Part shown: piece after piece, positions 6,211-12,695 of the stretch
Position numbering within the stretch: position 1 is the first letter of the stretch
Layout of the letters: each line of letters opens with the position of its first letter
DNA from: an uncultured Verrucomicrobiales bacterium
Lineage (GTDB): Bacteria > Verrucomicrobiota > Verrucomicrobiia > Verrucomicrobiales > Akkermansiaceae
Reading direction: 5' to 3'
Assembly (NCBI GenBank): GCA_937969125.1
Contig: CALBVA010000210.1
Span: 1 to 12,695 of the forward strand
DNA: 12,695 nucleotides
The notes under the pieces: model-generated
Database searches by the model: none
The model's input: only the letters and a program-made list of their open reading frames with translations
Told to the model about the DNA's origin: nothing
Translations under genes and position numbers: made by a program

Positions 6211-8811
6211 ATGATAAAGAGACTCTCCCTCATCTTGATCGCCTGCGCTTCTGGAATCCTAGGTGCACAGGAAAATGAGAACCCCGATCCATCAGTTGCC
6301 TGGCGCGAGACTCTCGGATCAGAAAGTTTCGCTGTTCGTAGTGCTGCGATGAAAGAGGTCTGGGCAGCTGGCACTGAGGGATTGCCCTTTTTGGAGGAAC
6401 TCATTGCCGGAGATGATCCGGAGCTTTCGGCCCGCGCGCTCACCATTGCCCGAAAAGTCCGCACTGGAATCACCCCGGAGACCCCGCAGGATGTAGCAGG
6501 ATTGGTGGAATCATATTTCTCGTCGAATGCTGGCGAGAAGATCAACTTGATCGAGACTCTCAAGCAAAAGAAGCAGTTTGAAATCATCCTTAGTCTCAGA
6601 AACCTTGAGAAGATCGATGTTGTCCGCGATACCATCAATCGAACCATCAAGGAGGTGATGCCCCGGTTGATTCGTGAACACTTGATTACCGATCAGCCGG
6701 ACGATGCCCTCCGGCTCCTCCTGGACTTCGGGGCTGACTTCTCTTCCCAGATTCAATACGCGAATCTGCTCGATACCCTCGGTCGGCTTGAGGACAAAAT
6801 TAAAACTCTCCGGGAGTCAGAATCGGAGGATGATCAAGCTCTCTACCTCGTATGTCTCCGCGTGAAAGGTGACGCCGGCCTCCTCCTCTCCGAGGCCACC
6901 CGCCTGGGTGATACCGAGGCTGCTGCTGTCGCTGCTCTGACCCTTGGTGATCATCTCCCATATCTCCGGTTTCTAACTTCGCAGGATGATGTGAAGCTTG
7001 TTGATAGACACTATCTCGACTGGAGCCTGGCACGCGCACAAGGGGATCGGGCGAAGATGACTGAAGTTCAAAATGCCCTCATCCATCTCGCTTCCGTTAA
7101 GAGTCCTAATCGCGAGGGTGCTCGCCGGAATCTTCATCGGATGGGATATGGACCTAAAATCCTGCAGCTGATCGATGAAGATGAGCACTACGTTCGCTAT
7201 GAGTATCAAGCTGGATTGGAGAACTATCCCGCCCTTCTTCCGGCACTCGGATTCAGGGAAGGTCAGTCATTGGATCAATGGCTAACAGACTTGAAGAAGC
7301 AGGCCGAGAGGGAGCATGAGAATGAAGCCCCGGACCGGGCTCTCCAATCCCTCATGTTTGCCACCAGCTTTTACGAGGCACGCGGCTTGGATGAAGAAGC
7401 TGCAAAATGCCTTTTTCTTGTCTTCGATCTCATTCGAGGTCGTGAAAACCAACGGACCAGCTACTGGCTCTATCAGGCCTATAATCGTCCAATCGCCGCT
7501 TACAAGGCGACTATGAAGGCTTTCGCTCGCGAAATCATTGAGTTTGATTACACTCTCACCGCTGGTCTTGAGGGTCTCTACAGCAGAGCCGAGGAACAGG
7601 AGTGGTTGGGGCTTCAGCTTCGGGAATTCTACCCGAAGATGAAGCTCGATCAGCTTCTGTTACTTTCCGCCTCTTTTTCGCTCCGGCACCCGCTGGTGGA
7701 TCTCGAACTCTTCGATGAGGCCCAGGCGAAGATGCGCGACTACGTCAATAATAGCGACCACCAGGAACGAGATCTCAACCGTCTCCTTCTCTTCGCCAAC
7801 TATCGAGATTGGGAGGATGACATCCTCTTCCTGCAGTCTGAGCTTTCCCGGATCGGAGCACCGGCCCGCCCTTATGACCTCGCTATTACGGCCACGATGC
7901 GAGACCTGTATCTGGAGGCAGGGAGTCATTTCCAGAAAGTCGAGATATCGGATGAAGAGGGCATGGCCTTCCTGTTTTACGAGAAAGCCCTCGCCTTAAA
8001 AAAAGCTGAGCTACCCGAAGCAAAAGGATTTTTTCAGAAGGCCCGTCTTTTCAGCGACGGCACTGCAGCCACCCTATCGAAGTTTGCCAGCTACCATGGC
8101 CGTTACGGAGATGATGAACAGATCTATGAACTTCTGAGGAAAGCGCTCCTGCGTTCGCGCATTAACTTCTCTATTAGCTCCTTCTCCACCGGTGATGTCG
8201 TAGTCAGGGAGCTTGCCGAGGTCTCCCACCGTCTCGCGAAGTGGCAGGAGGCGCGTGCCTTCGGCGAAGTCGTCGCGTGGACCAACAACAGCAGCTGGTC
8301 CCTCTTGGCCGTCCGCTCCCGCTTTCACATCCTCCTCGCAGAGGGCGCACACGCTGCTGAAAAGGGCGACCTTCTCGCTGCTGCCAAAATCTTCACTCGC
8401 GCTCATTCTCTGTGTCCCCGGGACGGCTATCTCGCCAATGATTTCTTCCCGCTTCTTCGAGAACTCGGCTTCTCCGAGCTTCATGATCAACTCTTCGCCG
8501 AGACTGCTCGCGAGTATCGAAAGATGATCTCCCTCTACCCGAAGGACGACAATGCGCTGAACAACTTCGCTTGGGGCGCTTCCCGCGCGAATCGCTATCT
8601 CGACGAAGCTGAGGAATACCTCAAGAAGGCCCTCATTATGAAGCCGCGCTCCGGCTCCTACCTGGACACGATGGGAGAGATCTATTTCGCCAGGCGCGAT
8701 CGGGCTGAGGCTGTCCGCTGGAGTAATCTTTCCCTGAAGTATGAGATGAGTGCCAATGAACTCCGCAGCCAGAATCGCCGCTTCATCACGGGTGAGTTCC
8801 CGGCACCATGA
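6211..8811 (+). CDS. Exported HEAT/TPR-type helical repeat protein of unknown function
   Basis: This 866-residue protein begins with a signal peptide (basic MIKR, hydrophobic core 5-18, likely cleavage after ILGA at residue 19), so it should be exported. Residues 30-90 look like one or two HEAT-type repeats (FAVRSAAMKEV, then DPELSARALTIARKVRTGITPETP), a pattern seen at the front of many large exported proteins in Verrucomicrobia and Planctomycetes. The long middle is helical, rich in leucine, acidic and basic residues, and probably made of degenerate TPR-like repeats. The clearest TPR pair is at the C-terminus (about 778-846: NALNNFAWGASR, then YLDEAEEYLKKAL and YLDTMGEIYFARRDRAEAVR). No catalytic motif is seen. 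It is flanked by a 220-base spacer and a strong terminator, so it is probably transcribed alone. A scaffold or assembly role in the envelope is inference only. LIAC (9-12) resembles a lipobox but sits too early. Confidence 0.85.
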   Translation: MIKRLSLILIACASGILGAQENENPDPSVAWRETLGSESFAVRSAAMKEVWAAGTEGLPFLEELIAGDDPELSARALTIARKVRTGITPETPQDVAGLVESYFSSNAGEKINLIETLKQKKQFEIILSLRNLEKIDVVRDTINRTIKEVMPRLIREHLITDQPDDALRLLLDFGADFSSQIQYANLLDTLGRLEDKIKTLRESESEDDQALYLVCLRVKGDAGLLLSEATRLGDTEAAAVAALTLGDHLPYLRFLTSQDDVKLVDRHYLDWSLARAQGDRAKMTEVQNALIHLASVKSPNREGARRNLHRMGYGPKILQLIDEDEHYVRYEYQAGLENYPALLPALGFREGQSLDQWLTDLKKQAEREHENEAPDRALQSLMFATSFYEARGLDEEAAKCLFLVFDLIRGRENQRTSYWLYQAYNRPIAAYKATMKAFAREIIEFDYTLTAGLEGLYSRAEEQEWLGLQLREFYPKMKLDQLLLLSASFSLRHPLVDLELFDEAQAKMRDYVNNSDHQERDLNRLLLFANYRDWEDDILFLQSELSRIGAPARPYDLAITATMRDLYLEAGSHFQKVEISDEEGMAFLFYEKALALKKAELPEAKGFFQKARLFSDGTAATLSKFASYHGRYGDDEQIYELLRKALLRSRINFSISSFSTGDVVVRELAEVSHRLAKWQEARAFGEVVAWTNNSSWSLLAVRSRFHILLAEGAHAAEKGDLLAAAKIFTRAHSLCPRDGYLANDFFPLLRELGFSELHDQLFAETAREYRKMISLYPKDDNALNNFAWGASRANRYLDEAEEYLKKALIMKPRSGSYLDTMGEIYFARRDRAEAVRWSNLSLKYEMSANELRSQNRRFITGEFPAP

Positions 8812-8830
8812 CTCTTGTTAAAAAAATAAA

Positions 8831-8863
8831 AACCCGCTCTCTGAACTTCAGAAAGAGCGGGTT
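8831..8863 (+). terminator. Strong hairpin transcription terminator after the repeat-protein gene
   Basis: A perfect 10-base inverted repeat, AACCCGCTCT (8831-8840) against AGAGCGGGTT (8854-8863), encloses an inner CTGA/TCAG pairing with a three-base loop. It begins 19 bases after the stop of the gene ending at 8811. On the plus strand the following tract (TTCTTAAGTT) is only modestly T-rich. On the minus strand the A-run upstream (8819-8830) would read as a nearly pure T-tract, so the element should work in both directions and is, by sequence, better for leftward transcripts. Confidence 0.85.
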
Positions 8864-9180
8864 CTTAAGTTATCTGCCTCACCGTCCGTGGCGTATGAAC
8901 CGCATTCCCGAAGGAATAGGTTGGGGATTTCCATCGGTCCTTTGTCTTCCTGAAAAGGCATGACATTGGACCTCCGGGGCCACCCCCATTTTTCAATAAT
9001 ATCGGGTCGGTTAATCGACCACTTCTGGCGAATGAGGCAGACACGGAGACCTTATCTGCCGATGCACTTCCGCGCAATTGAAATTCGCTCTCTTCCGCAA
9101 ATAGCGGCAGTATTTCATTCAGGTAAAATTCAGGAGACAGATCTTCCCTGACCGTGCGTTTTATCAATACTCACCCATCC
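8864..9180. other. Non-coding stretch between terminator and secretion ATPase gene
   Basis: These 317 bases hold no gene I can support. Small structures are GGTCG/CGACC (9005-9009 and 9016-9020) around a six-base loop, CCGC/GCGG (9095-9098 and 9104-9107), and a direct repeat TTATCTGCC (8870-8878 and 9052-9060). The promoter of the gspE-like operon should lie here; a TAAAAT at about 9124-9129 is -10-like but has no matching -35 box. A minus-strand open frame spans most of the region; it begins with TTG, uses codons such as ATA, AGG and AGA that the neighbouring genes rarely use, and shows no domain, so it is not called. Confidence 0.45.
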
Positions 9181-10890
9181 ATGACCGAGCTCCTTATTAA
9201 GCCTGCCCGTGAAACCGGCTGCACCGATCTTGACGCCCTTCAGGAGGCCGTTGCTGGAGCCAGCCAGCGGCAGCATTCGCCTGTTGATGATATCCTCGAT
9301 ACTGGACTCGTCGATGAGGAGCCCTACATGCAGCATCTCTCTGACGAACTCCACATGGAGTGGCTGTCTGAGATCCCACCATTCGAGAGCCCCATTCCTC
9401 TCCGGAATGCCTGCGGCCCGCAGATCGCTCTGAAGCATCGCGTCCTCCCGATCGAAATCGAAGGGGAGGGGGGCAATGCTCGCCTTCACATGGTGACCTA
9501 CGATCCCTTTAATCTTCTCGCCCGCCAAGCAGCTGCGCAATCCATCGATCTCCCGATCGTCTGGCACATGGCTTCCCGCCGCCGTGTTCATGAGTCTCTC
9601 CGTAAGCTCTACGGCGTCGGTGCCGATACTTTCGAGCAGCTCCTCGAAGGCCGCGATCTCGACCTCGATAATCTCGAAGCGAAGGACGAGGCCAATGTCA
9701 TCGATGAAGTCGAGGACGAGGAGGCCAGCGTCGTGAAATTCGTGAACCAGATCATTCGCGAAGCCCTCGATCAAAAAGCTACTGATATCCACGTTGAGCC
9801 CCTTGCTGAGAACCTCCGCATCCGCTACCGGATCGATGGCGCCCTTGTCGATATCGCCGTGCCGGATCAAATCAAGGCACTCCAATCCTCCGTCATCGCC
9901 CGCCTCAAGATTATGTCGAAGCTCGATATCGCCGAGCGTCGACTCCCTCAGGACGGCCGCATTAACCTCCAGTTTGAAGGGCTATCCATCGACGTCCGTG
10001 TCGCCACCGTCCCCACTGTCGAGGGCGAATCTGTCTCGCTCCGCCTCCTGAACCAGCAGAAGTTCAATGTCGAACTTCTCGGCATGGAGAGCTTCGTTCT
10101 TAATAAAATCCAGAGCATGTTGAAGCTGCCAAACGGCATCATTCTCATCACTGGTCCTACTGGTTCTGGTAAATCGACCAGCCTCTACACCTTCCTCAGT
10201 GAGCTCAATACCTCCGATACCCGCATCGTCACCATTGAGGATCCCGTCGAGAATAAGCTCGAGGGCGTCATGCAGATCGCGGTGAAAAGCGAGATCGGCC
10301 TCACCTTTGCCAGTGGCCTCCGCTCCATCCTCCGTGCTGATCCCAATATCGTCATGCTCGGTGAGATTCGTGACCTCGAAACCGCCGAAATCGCCATCCG
10401 CGCCTCCCTCACCGGTCACCTCGTTTTCTCCACCCTTCACACCAATAATGCCATCGGTGGCATTAGCCGCCTCGTTGATATGGGCGTGGAGCCCTTCCTC
10501 GTCGCTGCTTCCGTGCGCGCCTTTCTTGCTCAGCGTCTTGTCCGCCGCCTCTGCGAAAGCTGTAAGACTCCCGAAGAACTCACTCTCGACCGTCGCCTCC
10601 AGCTCGGTATTCCTGATCACATTCAAGGCCAGGCTTACTCTCCCGCCGGCTGTGATAAATGTCGTAATACCGGTTTCTCCGGGCGACTTGCCATTTATGA
10701 GGTTATCCTCATCGGCAATCAGATGGAGGACCTCGTTGCCAAGAACTCCTCCGCTCCTATCCTTATGGAACAAGCCTACAAGGATGGCTACGTTCCCATG
10801 CGTGAGTATGGCTGGCATAAGGTCATGAAAGGCGTGACCACCATTGAGGAGGTCGTCTCAGTGACCGCCTCAGACCTCGCCGCTGACTGA
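9181..10890 (+). CDS. gspE: Type II secretion / type IV pilus assembly ATPase (GspE/PilB family)
   Basis: This 569-residue cytoplasmic hexameric ATPase powers assembly of a pilus or pseudopilus in the inner membrane. The first 150 or so residues form a GspE N-terminal (T2SSE_N-like) domain. The core begins near S183 (SVVKFVNQIIREAL), followed by TDIHVEP (201-207) and RYRIDG. Walker A is GPTGSGKST (325-333, lysine K331), the Asp-box/Walker B region is LGEIRDLETAEIA (E395), and the His-box is TGHLVFSTLHTN (411-422). Four cysteines, C458/C461 and C491/C494, form the zinc-binding motif of GspE and PilB. The start at ATG 9181 is chosen; an in-frame GTG at 9154 would add nine residues without any family feature. 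The motor type (secretion or pilus) cannot be separated from sequence alone. The gspF-like gene follows after 29 bases. Confidence 0.94.
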   Translation: MTELLIKPARETGCTDLDALQEAVAGASQRQHSPVDDILDTGLVDEEPYMQHLSDELHMEWLSEIPPFESPIPLRNACGPQIALKHRVLPIEIEGEGGNARLHMVTYDPFNLLARQAAAQSIDLPIVWHMASRRRVHESLRKLYGVGADTFEQLLEGRDLDLDNLEAKDEANVIDEVEDEEASVVKFVNQIIREALDQKATDIHVEPLAENLRIRYRIDGALVDIAVPDQIKALQSSVIARLKIMSKLDIAERRLPQDGRINLQFEGLSIDVRVATVPTVEGESVSLRLLNQQKFNVELLGMESFVLNKIQSMLKLPNGIILITGPTGSGKSTSLYTFLSELNTSDTRIVTIEDPVENKLEGVMQIAVKSEIGLTFASGLRSILRADPNIVMLGEIRDLETAEIAIRASLTGHLVFSTLHTNNAIGGISRLVDMGVEPFLVAASVRAFLAQRLVRRLCESCKTPEELTLDRRLQLGIPDHIQGQAYSPAGCDKCRNTGFSGRLAIYEVILIGNQMEDLVAKNSSAPILMEQAYKDGYVPMREYGWHKVMKGVTTIEEVVSVTASDLAAD

Positions 10891-10919
10891 TCCTCTTTCC
10901 AATCACCACCTCATCTTTC

Positions 10920-12227
10920 GTGTCCAGCTTCGCCTATAAAGCACTCAATGGTTCTGGCTCTCTGGTTACCGGCTCACTAGATGCCGGCGACCGTGGCGAG
11001 GCCCTCCGCCAACTTTCTCGCAAAGGACTGCAACCAGTCTCATTAAAAGCCGGAGATAGTGTGGGAAGTGCCCCCGCCAAAACCAAGTCTGCCGCAAAAA
11101 AAACTTCTACCAAAGATCTCAAGCCAAGCACTGGAGCGAAACCGGGGAAGGCCGTCGTCGATGAAGAAATCCCTGAAGGTCCTATTAAACTCAAGCAGGC
11201 TGACATTGTCCTCTTCACCGAGGAACTCTCCGACATGCTCGCCGCCGGCCTTCAATTGGAACCCGCTCTCCGTGCTATGGAAGGGCGCCAGGAGCTCGGT
11301 AACCTGAAGGTCGTTTCCTCAAAAATCCGCCAACTTGTCCGTGATGGTAATAGCTTCTCCTCTGCCCTCCGCCGCGTCAGCCCCAGCTTCGGCCAACTTT
11401 ATTGCAGCCTCGCCGCCGCCGGTGAAGCCTCCGGTGCGCTCGATACCATCCTCGAAGCACAGGCCAACTACCTGAAGACCCTTCAGGAACTCAAGGGCAA
11501 GGTCATCCTCGCCCTCATCTATCCCGCCTTCCTCGTCCTTGCCGGTATCGGCGTGGGCATCGTCTTTGTCACCCAGCTCATCCCACAACTGACCGGACTC
11601 ATCGAAAGCAGCGCCGGAGGAAAGATTCCCCTCGGCGCGAAGCTCCTCATGAGCACCTCCGATTTCTTCACCGAGTGGTGGCTTGTCATTGTTCTCGTCT
11701 TCGCTGCCGGTGCCATTCTCTTTAAAGCCTGGAAGGATAATCCCAATAACCGCTCCACCTGGGATCGCATTAAACTGAAGATCCCGCTTTTCGGAAAGGT
11801 CATCGAACACCGCTTCTACGTTCAGTTTCTCGAGACCATGGCGAACCTCGTCGGAAATGGCCTCCCGCTCCTCCGTGCGCTCGAACTCACCCGCGACGCC
11901 ACCCCGAATCTCCACCTTCAGTCACACCTCACCGAGATGCTCGAGTGGGTGGGGGACGGTCGCTCATTGTCCGCCTCGCTGCTGCGCACCGGTGCCTTCT
12001 CGCCGCTCCTGGTCGATATGGTCTCCGTCGGCGAACAAACCGGGCGCATGGACAAAACCCTTCGAAAAGCCGCAGAACGATTCGATAAGGAGCTCAATAA
12101 CTCCCTCCAAGCGATCATGGCCCTCATCATGCCCGCCGTCCTTCTTGTCATGGCAGTCTTGATTGGTTCCATGGCCTACCTCATGATCACCGCGATCTTC
12201 CAGACCATCGAAAGCATCGGTGGATAA
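10920..12227 (+). CDS. gspF: Type II secretion / type IV pilus inner-membrane platform protein (GspF/PilC family)
   Basis: This 435-residue polytopic protein is the membrane platform on which the GspE/PilB ATPase acts. It opens with the family signature FAYKALNGSG (4-13), supporting the GTG start at 10920. Two homologous T2SSF domains follow, at about 97-224 and 299-426, each with the internal hallmark GEASGALD (168-175) or GEQTGRMD (371-378). Transmembrane segments lie near 197-221, 253-270 and 401-425. Between the N-terminal signature and the first T2SSF domain is a low-complexity linker rich in lysine, alanine and threonine (about 50-80). It sits 29 bases after the ATPase gene and 21 bases before the ABC ATPase, so all three are probably one operon. 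No pseudopilin or secretin gene is visible in the window. Confidence 0.94.
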   Translation: MSSFAYKALNGSGSLVTGSLDAGDRGEALRQLSRKGLQPVSLKAGDSVGSAPAKTKSAAKKTSTKDLKPSTGAKPGKAVVDEEIPEGPIKLKQADIVLFTEELSDMLAAGLQLEPALRAMEGRQELGNLKVVSSKIRQLVRDGNSFSSALRRVSPSFGQLYCSLAAAGEASGALDTILEAQANYLKTLQELKGKVILALIYPAFLVLAGIGVGIVFVTQLIPQLTGLIESSAGGKIPLGAKLLMSTSDFFTEWWLVIVLVFAAGAILFKAWKDNPNNRSTWDRIKLKIPLFGKVIEHRFYVQFLETMANLVGNGLPLLRALELTRDATPNLHLQSHLTEMLEWVGDGRSLSASLLRTGAFSPLLVDMVSVGEQTGRMDKTLRKAAERFDKELNNSLQAIMALIMPAVLLVMAVLIGSMAYLMITAIFQTIESIGG

Positions 12228-12248
12228 GGAAGACCCGCATCCGGCATC

Positions 12249-12695
12249 ATGATTACCGCAAAGCAAGTTCACCGGTCCTATCGACTGGCTCAAAAGGAGA
12301 TCGAAGTCCTCAAAGGCATCGACCTCGAAATCCAGGCAGGCGAAAAAATCTTTCTCTGCGGCCCCAGCGGTGCGGGTAAGACGACCCTCATGTATACCCT
12401 TGCCGGGTTGGAGCCGCCACATCAGGGGCAGGTCCTCATCAATGATACCGATTTCTACGCCCTCAGCTCCAGCGCCCAGGCCCGCCTGAGAAACGAAGAA
12501 ATCGGCTATATTTTTCAAAATTACTTCCTCCTTCCCGAACTCACAGCCTTGGAGAATGTCATGGTCCCCGGCCTCATCGGAGCCAAGGCGGACCGCTCCG
12601 TCGCTGTCGCTGCCCTTGAGCGCGTCGGCCTCGCCGAGCGCATCGACCACCTCCCCGCCGAACTCTCCGGAGGCGAGCAACAACGCGTCGCCATC
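12249..12695 (+). CDS. ABC transporter ATP-binding protein, LolD/MacB/FtsE type (C-terminus beyond the right edge)
   Basis: The first 149 residues of an ABC ATPase are visible; the frame is open to the window edge. Walker A is GPSGAGKTT (38-46), the Q-loop glutamine is Q90 in IFQNYFLLPELTALENV, and the signature is LSGGEQQR (139-146). The Q-loop context (FQNYFLLPELTALENV) and the position of the signature match the LolD/MacB/FtsE group, which works with FtsX-like permeases to drive mechanical work on the envelope rather than ordinary uptake. Walker B and the H-loop are cut off. The ATG follows the gspF-like stop by 21 bases; an AAGGAAG lies upstream but too far for a standard ribosome binding site. 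The permease partner is expected just to the right. Whether it serves lipoprotein release, MacB-like export or the pilus machine is open. Confidence 0.93.
   Translation, partial: MITAKQVHRSYRLAQKEIEVLKGIDLEIQAGEKIFLCGPSGAGKTTLMYTLAGLEPPHQGQVLINDTDFYALSSSAQARLRNEEIGYIFQNYFLLPELTALENVMVPGLIGAKADRSVAVAALERVGLAERIDHLPAELSGGEQQRVAI

Noticed and set aside
6211..6249. A lipoprotein signal (LIAC at residues 9-12) in the repeat protein
   Set aside because: The hydrophobic segment before the cysteine is too short and continues after it to a good signal peptidase I site (ILGA, residue 19).
5802..6650. A 282-codon minus-strand open frame covering the sirtuin end, the spacer and the start of the repeat protein
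   Set aside because: It overlaps two well-supported plus-strand genes, has no recognisable domain, and its composition follows the complement of their codons.
5991..9180. A dif-type recombination site near the apparent GC-skew switch
   Set aside because: Neither spacer contains a 28-base sequence resembling the XerCD core arms, so the terminus idea rests on skew alone.
9982..10818. A 278-codon minus-strand open frame inside the gspE-like gene
   Set aside because: It lies fully within a gene with every family motif; its acidic, glycine-rich product is the usual antisense shadow of C-rich codon use.
11964..12683. A 239-codon minus-strand open frame across the gspF end and the ABC gene start
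   Set aside because: It overlaps the second T2SSF domain and the Walker A and signature regions of real genes; no domain of its own.
1..12695. CRISPR array, tRNA or rRNA genes, insertion sequences and prophage or integrase genes
   Set aside because: I saw no regularly spaced repeats, no tRNA-like TTCGA arm context, and no transposase or integrase motifs on either strand.

Overview
The window reads as an ordinary chromosomal stretch of a moderately GC-rich, didermic bacterium. It is most likely a member of the Verrucomicrobiota or a related PVC-group lineage. This placement is inference, resting on four things: an ECF sigma factor paired with a zinc-ribbon serine/threonine kinase; a GNAT protein and a HEAT-like exported repeat protein of a style common in that group; a methyltransferase of the menaquinone type with no ubiquinone genes beside it; and start codons that almost all lack a convincing Shine-Dalgarno sequence. 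No 16S rRNA gene or other lineage marker is present.

Layout. Positions 1-1335 (minus strand) hold a two-gene signalling unit: an ECF-type sigma factor followed by a protein kinase that runs off the left edge at its catalytic loop. A 103-base divergent spacer separates it from a tightly packed plus-strand operon (1439-5990): GNAT acetyltransferase, UbiE/MenG methyltransferase, HisC-like aminotransferase, MnmE tRNA-modification GTPase, a tiny two-helix membrane protein and a Sir2-family deacylase. Gaps there are 2, 23 and 5 bases, followed by two 4-base stop/start overlaps, so co-transcription and translational coupling are likely. A 220-base spacer rich in small inverted repeats (5991-6210) precedes a large exported HEAT/TPR-type repeat protein (6211-8811), which ends at a strong hairpin terminator (8831-8863). 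About 317 bases without a convincing gene follow. Then comes a second plus-strand operon (9181 to the right edge): a GspE/PilB secretion ATPase, a GspF/PilC inner-membrane platform protein and the start of a LolD/MacB-type ABC ATPase.

How the parts work together. The left pair is probably a self-contained signal-to-transcription switch. The central operon is housekeeping: quinone synthesis, amino-acid metabolism, tRNA wobble modification and NAD-dependent deacylation. The right operon encodes the motor and platform of a type II secretion or type IV pilus machine next to an ABC ATPase that probably pairs with a permease beyond the edge.

No clear new system is present. The best leads are the GspE-GspF-ABC operon, the kinase/sigma pair, the uncharacterised exported repeat protein, the coupled mini membrane protein, and the two non-coding spacers.
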